A stretch of DNA of 64,000 bases, from contig JBDVOJ010000090.1 in NCBI GenBank assembly GCA_039969155.1, forward strand, positions 1 through 64,000, in the 5' to 3' direction. This document shows, in pieces, positions 18,020 to 27,080 of this stretch. Made by a program: the position numbers and the translations under genes. The notes below the pieces were generated by a model that searched no databases, was not told where the DNA came from, and saw nothing but the letters and a program-made list of their open reading frames with translations. The number at the start of each line of letters is the position of its first letter. Position 1 is the stretch's first letter. Source of the DNA: GCA-002733465 sp039969155. Lineage in GTDB: Bacteria; Pseudomonadota; Gammaproteobacteria; Enterobacterales; Kangiellaceae.

Positions 18020-19015
18020 TTAATCCTCTAACATTGATCGCATAATATGTTCACGCGAAATTTCTTCTATGATCTTAACCGATTTATAGCCATTGGATTT
18101 TCCATAGGTGGCTCTAAAGCAAGGCATATCATGGGCTTTCACTACTATTTTTTCTGGCATTTCAAATGGAATAATATCGCCCTCTTTAAATTCCAATACA
18201 TCTTTTAAACTCACTTCGGTATCACCAAGCGAGGTCGATAGTTCCACTTCGGCAGTTAGTATTTCTTCTTTCAAAGCATCCGTCCAACGGTCATCACCTT
18301 CGTCTCTGTCCGACTGAATTCCGGCATCCAGCTTTTCTCTGATCGGTTCTAACATAGAGTAAGGCATGGTAACGTGAAAGTTACCTCCGCCACCGTCCAA
18401 TTCGATATTAAAGCTGCAAACACAAACCACTTCACTTGGACTAACAATAGTCGCAAGTGCGGGATTGACTTCTGAGTCCATATACTCAAAATCAACTTTC
18501 ATTACCGGAGCCCATGCTTCCTTTAAATCAATAAATGCTTGGTCGAGAAGAAGTTGAATAATTCGACGCTCAGTAGGTGTAAATTCTCGCCCTTCGATTT
18601 TGGTATGAAAACGCCCATCACCACCGAAAAAATTATCCACTAAAATAAAAACCAATTTAGCTTCAAGGGTAAATAACGCAGTACCTCGTAACGGCCTTAT
18701 TTTCACCATATTCAAACTTGTGGGTACAAATAAACTATGAATGTACTCGCTAAATTTAATCATCTGGATTCCATTGACTGAAATCTCAGCACTTCTTCTC
18801 ATCATGTTAAACAAGCTGATTCGCATATGCCTAGCAAAGCGTTCGTTAACCATTTCCAAAGAAGGCATCCGACCACGAACAATTCGATCTTGAGATGAAA
18901 AGTCATACGTCCTCGCTTCACCGGGGTCAAGCGACTCGTCTTCGACTTCGACGTCACCATCATCCACTCCATGAAGAAGCGCATCTATTTCGTCTTGACT
19001 TAATAAATCGGACAT
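18020..19015 (-). CDS. fliM: Flagellar motor switch protein FliM
   Basis: 331 residues. The N-terminal CheY-P docking peptide MSDLLSQDEIDALLHGVDD is intact. The middle CheC-like domain follows (about 45-230, with SLEMVNERFARHMR and the GGDGRF loop), then a SpoA domain to the end. It links CheY-P binding to FliG movement in the C ring. The EIDALL core closely resembles the four repeats in the linker of CheA in this window. Confidence 0.97.
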   Translation of the reverse strand: MSDLLSQDEIDALLHGVDDGDVEVEDESLDPGEARTYDFSSQDRIVRGRMPSLEMVNERFARHMRISLFNMMRRSAEISVNGIQMIKFSEYIHSLFVPTSLNMVKIRPLRGTALFTLEAKLVFILVDNFFGGDGRFHTKIEGREFTPTERRIIQLLLDQAFIDLKEAWAPVMKVDFEYMDSEVNPALATIVSPSEVVCVCSFNIELDGGGGNFHVTMPYSMLEPIREKLDAGIQSDRDEGDDRWTDALKEEILTAEVELSTSLGDTEVSLKDVLEFKEGDIIPFEMPEKIVVKAHDMPCFRATYGKSNGYKSVKIIEEISREHIMRSMLED

Positions 19016-19062
19016 AATCTCTCTTTAATAGCTCTTAGTGCCTTACTTTTTTATTTGTTGCT

Positions 19063-19587
19063 CTATTGCATAACAAAGCTGACAAACAACACTTTTTCAA
19101 CGGTTGGATCGTTAACTAATTTAGTTAAAGTATCTTGAACGGTTGTTAGAGTTTCCTCTTTTAATTTGTCATAACCTTCTGGCGTTTTTAATTCTTGGGC
19201 ATTTTTTTGGCTGAGTAGCATCAATATATCGTTTTTAATCTGTGGCATATGCTGCTTAATATTTTGTTTTGCTTCGCTACTACGGACCATAAACGAAAGT
19301 TTAATTTGTACCGTTCGACTTTTTCTATCTCCTGGCAAATTAGCCGTTATTGCATTCGGAACACCAACGTATATTGCCGGTGCTTTTTCCTCAACAACTT
19401 CTTCATCGGCTGCCTGTTCTTCGCTAGCTGGTTCGCTATCTCCCATTAAGAAAAACGCAGCGGCTCCACCGCCCAACAGTAATACCGCTGCGGCGATAAT
19501 AATGATTAACTTTTTGCTACTTTTACCACCTTCAGAATCCTCACCGCCATCTACGTCAAGTTCTAAATCTTGGTCATCTTGTGCCAT
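19063..19587 (-). CDS. fliL: Flagellar basal body-associated protein FliL
   Basis: 174 residues. A short acidic cytoplasmic start, one membrane helix (about 26-47, KLIIIIAAAVLLLGGGAAAFFL), an acidic linker and a periplasmic domain that is distantly stomatin-like. FliL surrounds the stators and supports torque. It is first in the fliL-M-N-O-P-Q-R-flhB operon, 47 bases ahead of fliM, with a sigma54-like site upstream. Confidence 0.93.
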   Translation of the reverse strand: MAQDDQDLELDVDGGEDSEGGKSSKKLIIIIAAAVLLLGGGAAAFFLMGDSEPASEEQAADEEVVEEKAPAIYVGVPNAITANLPGDRKSRTVQIKLSFMVRSSEAKQNIKQHMPQIKNDILMLLSQKNAQELKTPEGYDKLKEETLTTVQDTLTKLVNDPTVEKVLFVSFVMQ

Positions 19588-19725
19588 TTTTTCTCTACTC
19601 CGGTTAGTTAAATAAGCTCAATCATAAACTTACTAACAAGTATGGCCAACAATTGTAGTATTTGCATAGCGTAGCAACGGCCTGATGACGGTATTTTGTC
19701 AAAAATATTACTCTATTTGGAACGA

Positions 19726-19741
19726 TGCAAGACTTATACCA
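19726..19741 (-). promoter_or_regulatory. Sigma54 promoter of the fliL operon
   Basis: Minus-strand TGGTATAAGTCTTGCA keeps TGG and TTGCA with 10 bases between GG and GC. It is about 140 bases before fliL. Confidence 0.6.
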
Positions 19742-19913
19742 AAAAACAAAAACAGAATTAACCCAAATTTTTCAACAACTTACAAAGGCTTACTTTAAAG
19801 AAAAGTCACTGTGTCGATTTTTTGGCGGTAAGTTGCACAGAGGAGTCGACTGATGTTGTCCACTCGTATTTAGTTAAGAGTAGGAAAGAATTTTCACAGA
19901 TGAAATAGTCAAA

Positions 19914-19933
19914 TTGCCGCTTTGCCGCGGCAA
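19914..19933 (-). terminator. Hairpin terminator after fliK
   Basis: Four bases past the fliK stop the minus strand forms a perfect 7-bp stem (TTGCCGC / GCGGCAA) with a 6-base loop, followed by TTTG. The T run is short. Confidence 0.6.
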
Positions 19934-19936
19934 CGA

Positions 19937-21538
19937 TTAAATATACGCGTCGAGTAGTGCCACCTGTTCGGAATCAGATACATTGTTTTTAGCCACTAAT
20001 TCGTTATTGTCTAACGGCTCTTCATCAATAGCAACTTTCGAATTCTCAGGGTCTTTCTGCTCTTCTTGTTGTTGATTCTGATTAACTTGAGTATCACCAA
20101 GAGCGATCCCTTGCTCTTGCAGCATCTCTTTGAGCTTTGGTAGATTTTCTTCAAGCATTTCCTTGGTCTGTGGGTTATTCACTTGAAAAACAATACTTGT
20201 TTCACCAGCTCTATGTTGCATTTTTACAGTTAACGGCCCAAGTTCAGGAGGATCCATCATTATTTCGGCGCTTGATAAGGCTTGCTGAAAAATCCATTGG
20301 ATTCTTAGAGCTAAATTCGGAGTAAAATCATTCCTTAAACTGAGTCCTTGTTGAATATTTGACTGACTAGAGATTTGAGTCGATTGAATATTCTGCCCTG
20401 AAGTAACTTCTTGCACAGTCTGCGAAATACTAGGGCTTGGTTCGCTAGGGTTCGCTGTTATCGAAGACAAGTTTTGCAGGGTTTTAACATCTAATGGTAT
20501 CGACCCCATCGCCATTGCTTTGCCATTGGACAATAGGCTATCCGAGGGTTTTAATATGTTGCTACTTAGTTTCTCTCCTTTTTCCGAAAGCAATGCAGCT
20601 TCAGCGCCCTTCGGAAACGAGGTCTCGGAAAACAAAATTCCAGAATTTGCTTTAACTTCAACGTTATTTGGCTTTGAGTTTGCGAGAGGCTCACCAACCT
20701 TGCTGAGATTTTCAGCATTAACTCGCTCTCCTTTCGCAAAATCCTTAAAACTTGTATTAGCAAATTGCTGTGCCGACTCACTAGCGCTTTTCTTCGAGTC
20801 TCTGGATATCATAATATCATCAGAGCCAAATGTGAATTTGCTCTTTTCTGACTCGGTGGCTAATGAGTGTGCAATAGAATTATTTGTCTGAGAACCACTA
20901 CTCTGCAATGCTTGGTTAACCCTTTGCATCGCCTTAGTTGAGTCACTGAGCAATTCCGCGACGGCTTTTTGCAAAAGCTCAGGACCCACAGACAGTTGAT
21001 TGGTTTCTGCCAGAACTAGATTCACTTTGTCTAACTTAGTTTGTAGCACTTCTATCGCTTGTGAAAGCTTACTCACTTGCTGATCTGTTAAGGCTAGCTG
21101 CTGTTCAGCATTGATGCTATTCAGGTGATTCAAGTTTTCTGATATTGAATCTATCAAAAGTTGTAAATTCGTATTTACTGACTGCTCAGCCCCATCACTG
21201 GGCGCCATGTTCGAGCCCGTTTCAAGTAATTGGCCCTCAGCTATTTGGCCAAATTGGTTAATCATCAGTTGCAGTTGCGAGAGCTTTTCTGCCATTAAGT
21301 TGTGGCTTGAGTTAATATTCAGGTGTTCGAATTCCGGCAATCTTTTGCCTGTCCCGCCGAGCGAACCTTGCAGTAGTTGCCGAAATTGATTTAATTGATG
21401 AGCAAAATCGCCGTTCGAAGCGGTAAAATTTTGACTGCTTTCAAAACTATGCTGATGCTGAGACTGAATTGAACTAGCTGAAACCTCAGTAGATTCCTGC
21501 TGTTGGCTAGATGTAATATTCAAAATAGAATTAAGCAT
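19937..21538 (-). CDS. fliK: Flagellar hook-length control protein FliK
   Basis: 533 residues. Residues 1 to about 390 are Ser/Gln/Asn-rich and variable, acting as the ruler. The conserved C-terminal domain (about 400-480) has LRIQWIFQQALSSAEIMM, DPPELGPLTVKM and VVFQ-type strands, and is followed by a Gln/Glu-rich tail. FliK measures the hook and triggers FlhB to change substrate class. It lies apart from fliJ, separated by the hsb genes, and has its own sigma54-type promoter. Confidence 0.92.
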   Translation of the reverse strand: MLNSILNITSSQQQESTEVSASSIQSQHQHSFESSQNFTASNGDFAHQLNQFRQLLQGSLGGTGKRLPEFEHLNINSSHNLMAEKLSQLQLMINQFGQIAEGQLLETGSNMAPSDGAEQSVNTNLQLLIDSISENLNHLNSINAEQQLALTDQQVSKLSQAIEVLQTKLDKVNLVLAETNQLSVGPELLQKAVAELLSDSTKAMQRVNQALQSSGSQTNNSIAHSLATESEKSKFTFGSDDIMISRDSKKSASESAQQFANTSFKDFAKGERVNAENLSKVGEPLANSKPNNVEVKANSGILFSETSFPKGAEAALLSEKGEKLSSNILKPSDSLLSNGKAMAMGSIPLDVKTLQNLSSITANPSEPSPSISQTVQEVTSGQNIQSTQISSQSNIQQGLSLRNDFTPNLALRIQWIFQQALSSAEIMMDPPELGPLTVKMQHRAGETSIVFQVNNPQTKEMLEENLPKLKEMLQEQGIALGDTQVNQNQQQEEQKDPENSKVAIDEEPLDNNELVAKNNVSDSEQVALLDAYI

Positions 21539-21582
21539 TAAACGTTACTCTCAAATCAGAGGAGAAAACTTAGCTTTAGAAA

Positions 21583-21598
21583 TGCAATTGCAATGCCA
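21583..21598 (-). promoter_or_regulatory. Sigma54 promoter of fliK
   Basis: Minus-strand TGGCATTGCAATTGCA is close to the consensus, with 10 bases between GG and GC. It is 45 bases before the fliK start and between fliK and hptB. Confidence 0.75.
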
Positions 21599-21677
21599 AT
21601 AGAAACAGAGCTCAATTGGCAAAATCGAGAGGCAATGGTAGTGACCACTTAAAGGGGGACTAAAAACCTAGAGAGTT

Positions 21678-22034
21678 CTATGGCTTAGGTGGCAATGATA
21701 ATTGTTGTTGGATTTTATCAATCGCACTGTTAAACAGAGCATGTAGCTGCTGTTGATTAAAACCGCTTGAATCCAAGGTTTGCGCTCTTGCGCGCTCTTC
21801 AATCTCTTCGCAATAATCAGCAAATGCTGAAATGCCAATATTTCGACTACTTCCTTTTAAGCTATGTGCCAGCCTAAAAATCGTATCATGATCGATATCC
21901 GGCTTTAATTGCGCGAGCTCTGCCAATTTAGCACGGGTATCTGCAATATACGAATCAATCAGCATGGACATATCTTCACCCATTATCTCAACTAATTCAT
22001 TAACTGTTTCAAGGTCAATAGCTTGCTCTTTCAT
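21678..22034 (-). CDS. hptB: HPt phosphotransfer protein, HptB-like
   Basis: 118 residues forming one HPt domain, with phospho-acceptor H57 in FRLAHSLKGSSRNIG. In Pseudomonas, HptB receives phosphate from hybrid kinases and passes it to the receiver of HsbR, controlling the partner switch that affects FlgM and c-di-GMP signalling. The same three genes stand together here (hsbA-hsbR-hptB), with 14 bases between hsbR and hptB. The role is inferred from family and context. Confidence 0.85.
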   Translation of the reverse strand: MKEQAIDLETVNELVEIMGEDMSMLIDSYIADTRAKLAELAQLKPDIDHDTIFRLAHSLKGSSRNIGISAFADYCEEIEERARAQTLDSSGFNQQQLHALFNSAIDKIQQQLSLPPKP

Positions 22035-22048
22035 ACTTTACCTTAAAC

Positions 22049-23761
22049 TCAAATTGGATCGGTTAATTTGTCTTTTTGATCTTCGAATTTCCAACGATAG
22101 CTAGCGACTACTCTTGAACCTTCATCAAAATACTCTATGGAATCACAAAGATTCAACAATAAAGGTAACCCTCGACCGCTATAATCTTTGACACCACGCT
22201 TTAATAATTCTTCGACCTCAAAACCTATACCACTGTCTTTAAGTTCGAATAATAAAATACCACCATCTTCGGTTGGTTGATGATCAACGCTAACATCCAC
22301 AAAACCCTGTTCAATGCTTTCAAGACTCCTTGCTCTAGTCTGATAGTATTTAGTGAAGCCTTCATGATCATTTTTCATTTCAGACTCCAATCCCAATACT
22401 CCGTGATCGAGGGAGTTGTTATAAAGTTCAGAAAGAACTGTAAATATCCGAGCACGGTGCGGTCCTAACTCGTTACAAGTTAGCAAGGTTTGCATCACCA
22501 TGGGGATTGGATCAAATGTCCCCAATGACTTTCCACGTAATCTTAAAGACAAGGCTGTATCACAGGTTCCTGAAAAACTTTTTGAAGTGGCCGTCGGCTG
22601 AACGAACTCTTCTTTTACCGACCTTGGTAAAACCACCTCGAGCAAACTCACATCATCCGTTTGTTCAGTTTTACCGCAAAAGCTTTCAACTTCTTCCATC
22701 AGTGCATCACAGATGCTTTCGCTGTGTAGGTTTTTTCGAATTCCTGCAATTAACCGCTCTTCTCCAAACAATTTACCATTGGAATCTTCTGCCTCAATAA
22801 TGCCATCGGTTACTGCTATCAACTTGTGGTCACGCGTAAACTCGTGAGTTTGGCAAAACACTTCGAACTTTTCAGGTGCTTGAATTCCTAGAGGAAGGTG
22901 GGAAGACTTCACTGGTTCAATATTCTTAGTTCGAGTGTTCAGAACAAAAGAGTCAGGGGCTCCCGCATTCCAAATAGTTAAAGTTCTATCTCTAGCATCA
23001 ATATCAATAACAATTACACAGCAAAAAACGCCTCGTGGCAGAACGCCATATAGTCGCATATTCATTTCGACCATCATGTCAGGAATAGAAAACCCCTTGG
23101 TAGTCATCCCATAGAATATTTCAGATGTAGGCATTGCTCCGATGGCTGCCGGTAAACCATGCCCAGTAAAATCAGCTAATAACAACCTCATTCCGCCCAT
23201 TGGGAGTTCCGCGGCTAACATTAGATCACCATTAAAAATCGACATAGGCGACAAGTGATAATTAATATTGCTAGATTCTAGGCATCCGCGATGGGCGATA
23301 TTGTTGAATATTCTCTTAGCCGCTTCTTGCTCTTGGACTAAATGTTCATGATGAAATTGAATTCGTTCGCGTTGCTCCGCGACAGTTTGATACAAATTGA
23401 TAATTCGTTCGAATGCATCAATTTTGGCTTTAATGATAATTTTGTTAATTGGTTTTGAAACAAAATCATCGCCACCGGCATCGATGCATTTGGCTAGATC
23501 ACTTGCCTCAGTTAACGAGGTTAAAAATATGATTGGAAACCAAGGCTTACTCGATTTCTCTTTGATGATCTCTGCGACTTCATAGCCGTCATAACCAGGC
23601 ATCAATACGTCTAGTAAGACAAGGGAGGGATCGTGCTCAATAAAGTTCGCGATTGCATCGTTACCATCGCTGGCTTGAATCACTTGATGACCTAGATTTT
23701 GTAATACTCTGGAGAGGATTATTCGATCGGTTGTGTTGTCATCCGCGATGAGTATTTTCAA
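22049..23761 (-). CDS. hsbR: HsbR-like response regulator: receiver, PP2C phosphatase and HATPase kinase
   Basis: 570 residues in three parts: a receiver (1-120) with D7-D8 and phospho-site D51; a SpoIIE/PP2C phosphatase (about 170-395) with metal-binding Asp in LLLADFTGHGLPAA and AVTDGIIEA; and a GHKL anti-sigma-type kinase (about 430-565) with the N box ELYNNSLDHG and G box KDSGIGF. The design matches HsbR of Pseudomonas, which phosphorylates or dephosphorylates the anti-anti-sigma protein HsbA depending on its receiver state. HsbA is encoded immediately upstream. Confidence 0.88.
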   Translation of the reverse strand: MKILIADDNTTDRIILSRVLQNLGHQVIQASDGNDAIANFIEHDPSLVLLDVLMPGYDGYEVAEIIKEKSSKPWFPIIFLTSLTEASDLAKCIDAGGDDFVSKPINKIIIKAKIDAFERIINLYQTVAEQRERIQFHHEHLVQEQEAAKRIFNNIAHRGCLESSNINYHLSPMSIFNGDLMLAAELPMGGMRLLLADFTGHGLPAAIGAMPTSEIFYGMTTKGFSIPDMMVEMNMRLYGVLPRGVFCCVIVIDIDARDRTLTIWNAGAPDSFVLNTRTKNIEPVKSSHLPLGIQAPEKFEVFCQTHEFTRDHKLIAVTDGIIEAEDSNGKLFGEERLIAGIRKNLHSESICDALMEEVESFCGKTEQTDDVSLLEVVLPRSVKEEFVQPTATSKSFSGTCDTALSLRLRGKSLGTFDPIPMVMQTLLTCNELGPHRARIFTVLSELYNNSLDHGVLGLESEMKNDHEGFTKYYQTRARSLESIEQGFVDVSVDHQPTEDGGILLFELKDSGIGFEVEELLKRGVKDYSGRGLPLLLNLCDSIEYFDEGSRVVASYRWKFEDQKDKLTDPI

Positions 23762-23779
23762 AATAACTCACCGTCAGAC

Positions 23780-24085
23780 TTAAACTATCTCGAATAATTG
23801 TTCGAAATTTGAAATAGTAAGAATTTTTCTAATGTCTTCATTACAGCCTGTGAGCTTAATATTGGAGGCATCTCCACCAGAGTGGTCTCTCAGCAGCAGA
23901 AGCATGCCGAGAGCCGAGCTGTCTAAATAAGTGGTCGCCGACATATCTACGGAAATATGCTTTGGAACCGGTGAAACTTTCTCATAGGCTCCCCTGAAAG
24001 CTTGATGTGCACTAAAGTCAAAACGGCCTTCAATAGAAATTGTTAAAGATGTACCATCCGTTGAAGTAGCAGAAGTTACTGCCAT
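23780..24085 (-). CDS. hsbA: STAS-domain anti-anti-sigma factor, HsbA-like
   Basis: 101 residues, a single STAS domain with the phosphorylatable Ser motif YLDSSALGM (S56/S57). In Pseudomonas, HsbA unphosphorylated binds FlgM and frees FliA, while phosphorylated HsbA activates a diguanylate cyclase. Both FlgM and FliA are encoded in this window. It is first of the hsbA-hsbR-hptB unit, with a good AGAGGAAT ribosome site. Symbol by homology. Confidence 0.85.
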   Translation of the reverse strand: MAVTSATSTDGTSLTISIEGRFDFSAHQAFRGAYEKVSPVPKHISVDMSATTYLDSSALGMLLLLRDHSGGDASNIKLTGCNEDIRKILTISNFEQLFEIV

Positions 24086-24497
24086 AGTTTATTCCTCTCA
24101 ACAAAAATAATTAAAAACACTTAGTTTAATCAATACAAGGACCGCAAGAATCCCTTAAAGGTTCGAGCCAAGCCTTCACTAAAACTAAGCATAGTTCAAA
24201 ATTAGCAATTGCACGAATTTTATTGTGACTATTAGTTGTCGCTAACCTGCCAATCAAAACGTTCACTAAGTCATTGTAAACATTAGCTTTTCAATCATAA
24301 TTAAGCGCTTAGTGCGGGATTATAAACGTAAGATTTAAGCGATTCTCAGTGTCTAGAATCGATTATAGAGATCACTTCTTTGTCATTGAGGGGCGGATCG
24401 ATGTTCTTTTCTTGTTGAGCGAATGGTGATGCTCAATCGGCGAAGTCAGGAAAATTGTCTATTTGAGATAACACATTAGTCGTGTTTGCACGAGATC
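24086..24497. other. Intergenic region between hsbA and fliJ (412 bases)
   Basis: No gene seen. It should hold the hsbA promoter; I find no site with sigma54 or sigma28 geometry. There is an inverted repeat CGATTCT / AGAATCG with an 8-base loop at 24340-24361, and a weak 5-bp hairpin (24480-24493) just after fliJ without a T run. Confidence 0.6.
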
Positions 24498-24944
24498 TTA
24501 GAATTGTTTTTGCCGAATAAAAGCTTGGGTAGAAAGCTCGTCAACTTGGGCATTTTCACGTTTTTCTTTTTGTTGGTTTTCTTTAGTTTTCATCTTATCA
24601 ATTGCACTTGATATTGCATTGGCTCGACTACTATCTGCGCGCCAATTATCTTGACTTTCGACCAATGACTGTTCACTTTGCGCTACGATTTGTTCTTGGT
24701 GTTGTATGGCGGTATCGAGTTTAGTTAGAAACAGGTGGTATTGCTGTAATTGATCACCAAACATTCCTTGCTGAGTCTTTTGTGACATTGAATTGACGTA
24801 TTCTGCGCGATAGTTTCTAAGCTGGGCAAGCTTGTTAAGCTGTAACTTTCGGTATTCAACCGACTTACCCAGGTTTTGAGCAGCTTTTTTTTCTTTGTTT
24901 TCAGCCAACTGCTTAATCGGCTTTAATCTTTTCGAACTACTCAT
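24498..24944 (-). CDS. fliJ: Flagellar export chaperone FliJ
   Basis: 148 residues, almost wholly a charged coiled coil rich in Gln, Lys and Glu, as expected for FliJ, which sits like a stalk in the FliI hexamer and contacts FlhA. Sequence conservation is low in this family, so the call leans on its place directly after fliI (74 bases) and its length. Confidence 0.88.
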   Translation of the reverse strand: MSSSKRLKPIKQLAENKEKKAAQNLGKSVEYRKLQLNKLAQLRNYRAEYVNSMSQKTQQGMFGDQLQQYHLFLTKLDTAIQHQEQIVAQSEQSLVESQDNWRADSSRANAISSAIDKMKTKENQQKEKRENAQVDELSTQAFIRQKQF

Positions 24945-25018
24945 TATCTTCGATTTCCACTCAGAAAAATTTTGAATTTGCGAAATGAATACACTTTAAT
25001 TATAAGCGTATTCCAGTG

Positions 25019-26353
25019 CTATTGCGTCATCATTTGTCGTAATTCATCAATACTTTCATCCATTTTGACCTTCTCATTAATATTTTGGCATAGGAAAGAA
25101 CGAATCTCAGGCATGCTATCAATGGCGTCGTCGATGACCGGATCACTGCCTTTTTGGTAGGCTCCAACGGTTATAAGATCTTTGTTTTGTTGGTAACTTG
25201 AATACAGATATTTAAGCTGAGATATCGCTTCTCGATGGTTTTCATCGGTTATTTGATTTATCACTCGACTCACCGAACCTTCGATATCAATCGCCGGATA
25301 ATGACCGGAATCCGCCAACGCTCGAGACAGAACAACATGTCCATCAAGAATTGCGCGAGCCGCATCAACAATAGGATCTTGTTGGTCATCACCTTCCGCG
25401 AGCACTGTGTAAAAAGCTGTGATTGAGCCGCCGTCTGTGTCACCGTTGCCCGCTCTTTCGACTAGTTGTGGCATTCGAGCAAATACAGAGGGCGGATACC
25501 CTTTAGTCGCGGGTGGTTCGCCGATAGCTAACGCGACTTCTCGCTGAGCCTGACAAAAGCGCGTTAACGAGTCCATTAATAAAAGCACATCCTTTCCTTG
25601 ATCTCTAAAATACTCGGCAATAGTAGTCGCCGCCATTGCGCCTTGTATTCTCATTAAAGGAGAGTTGTCAGCTGGAACAGCAACCACAACCGCACGTCGC
25701 AGCCCCTCATCCCCGAGAATTTGTTCGATGAATTCTTTTACTTCCCGGCCTCTTTCTCCGATTAGTCCCACCACGATAATTTCGGCTTCAGTAAATCGAG
25801 TCATCATTCCAAGTAATACACTCTTACCAACCCCACTACCCGCCATTAACCCCATTCTTTGTCCACGTCCTACCGTTAAAATAGAATTGATAGAACGAAC
25901 TCCAACATCCAATGGCTCTTGCACAGGTTTGCGTTTCAACGGATTGACGGTATCAGCGACCAATGGTCTTGTTTGGGCGCAATGAACTGGGCCTTTGTTA
26001 TCGATTGGTTGTCCTTGTCCATTGAGAACTCTGCCCAGTAAAGCCCTACCTACTGGAATTTCTGGTGCACGCCCAGTTGGAATAACTCGCGCACCTGGGC
26101 CTAAACCTTGAATGCTACCAATGGGCATCAGATAAATTTTGTCATCAGAAAAGCCCACAACTTCGGCGTCCTCAAGAGCGCCTGAAATAGTCTCAATTTG
26201 ACAACGTTCTCCTATATTAACGTTGCAACCCACGGCTTCGAGCGTCATTCCAATCATTCTGGTCAAGCGACCTTCAACCACGATGCTTGATTGGTTTTCA
26301 AGTTTTGTCTGATATTTTTTTAAGAAAGCACTATAGGATTCATCCGTTTGCAT
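25019..26353 (-). CDS. fliI: Flagellum-specific ATPase FliI
   Basis: 444 residues from the ATG at 26353; a GTG at 26377 adds eight residues and overlaps fliH more. Rotary-ATPase architecture with Walker A GSGVGKSVLLG, Walker B DVLLLMDSLTRF and the type III signature GEPPATKGYPPSVFARMPQLVERAG. It unfolds and delivers export substrates with FliH and FliJ. It overlaps the 3' end of fliH. Confidence 0.96.
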   Translation of the reverse strand: MQTDESYSAFLKKYQTKLENQSSIVVEGRLTRMIGMTLEAVGCNVNIGERCQIETISGALEDAEVVGFSDDKIYLMPIGSIQGLGPGARVIPTGRAPEIPVGRALLGRVLNGQGQPIDNKGPVHCAQTRPLVADTVNPLKRKPVQEPLDVGVRSINSILTVGRGQRMGLMAGSGVGKSVLLGMMTRFTEAEIIVVGLIGERGREVKEFIEQILGDEGLRRAVVVAVPADNSPLMRIQGAMAATTIAEYFRDQGKDVLLLMDSLTRFCQAQREVALAIGEPPATKGYPPSVFARMPQLVERAGNGDTDGGSITAFYTVLAEGDDQQDPIVDAARAILDGHVVLSRALADSGHYPAIDIEGSVSRVINQITDENHREAISQLKYLYSSYQQNKDLITVGAYQKGSDPVIDDAIDSMPEIRSFLCQNINEKVKMDESIDELRQMMTQ

Positions 26354-27041
26354 CGTCTTCGCCCGCTCTTTGCCCACCGGCTATTCGGCTGAACAACACT
26401 GCAATTTGACGATCGACCGAGGCATCAACATTAGAATTGTCAGTTTTAAGTAAGCACCCTCCGCGCTCCATAGACGGCTCTTCAACTAACTTCCAACGCG
26501 AATCGGGTGAATCTTCATCAATAGAAAGTACACTGCGAATAACCGATGCATCTTCTGGATGGAGTAGGACTTGAATATTTTTTGAACCGATAGGAAGCAA
26601 TTTTAAAGCATCACGAATTATGGCTATCAATTGAGTGGGATCTTGTTTAAGTTCTCGACGCACAATTTGGCGAGATATGGCAAATGCCATTTCTAACAGC
26701 TCCTGTTGAGTTTTTTCCCCACAGGCTTGAGTCGGCTCAACTAATTGTTGCAACATACAGTCTAAAAGCTGTCGCTTAGTTTCAATTTCATTTTGAGAGG
26801 CTTGCAACCCTTCTGCGTGACCTTTTTGAAATCCTTCTTGATAGGCATCATCTTTAATTTTTTGGATTTCTTGTTCCGATATTTTTTCGACTAATTCGAC
26901 TTCTTGTTTTTTCTCTTCCTCAACCGGCTGCCTAAAAACTTTACCTTTAGGGGCATCGATTGATGGCATTTCCCATTTAGAAAAGTTAGTCACATTTCTA
27001 AGCGGTTTTATCGGTTTGTCTGATTTAGTTTTAGTTACCAT
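26340..27041 (-). CDS. fliH: Flagellar assembly protein FliH
   Basis: 233 residues. A variable N-terminus leads to a Glu/Gln-rich helix with GXXXG-type spacing (AYQEGFQKGHAEGLQ, about residues 87-101) and a C-terminal domain like the V-ATPase E subunit. It is the peripheral stalk that holds FliI and tethers it to FliN. It lies between fliG and fliI. Confidence 0.93.
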   Translation of the reverse strand: MVTKTKSDKPIKPLRNVTNFSKWEMPSIDAPKGKVFRQPVEEEKKQEVELVEKISEQEIQKIKDDAYQEGFQKGHAEGLQASQNEIETKRQLLDCMLQQLVEPTQACGEKTQQELLEMAFAISRQIVRRELKQDPTQLIAIIRDALKLLPIGSKNIQVLLHPEDASVIRSVLSIDEDSPDSRWKLVEEPSMERGGCLLKTDNSNVDASVDRQIAVLFSRIAGGQRAGEDDANG

Positions 27042-27080
27042 AGGATCAAATTGTTACAGGGTTGAGTTTTATTCTCAAGC

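Larger units (their letters stand above)
19588..19936. other. Intergenic region between fliK and fliL (349 bases)
   Basis: It holds the fliL promoter region with a sigma54-like site at 19726-19741 and, at its left end, a hairpin just after the fliK stop. I see no gene in it. A second GG-to-GC arrangement near 19669-19682 has the right spacing but a poor -12 element. Confidence 0.7.

Noticed and set aside
19823..19837. Plus-strand TGGCGGTAAGTTGCA resembling a sigma54 promoter
   Set aside because: GG and GC are 9 bases apart instead of 10, and it faces no plus-strand gene.
24340..24361. Inverted repeat containing ATTCTCAG after fliJ
   Set aside because: A single TTCTCAG here is within background; the hairpin has no T run and no link to flagellin leaders is visible.
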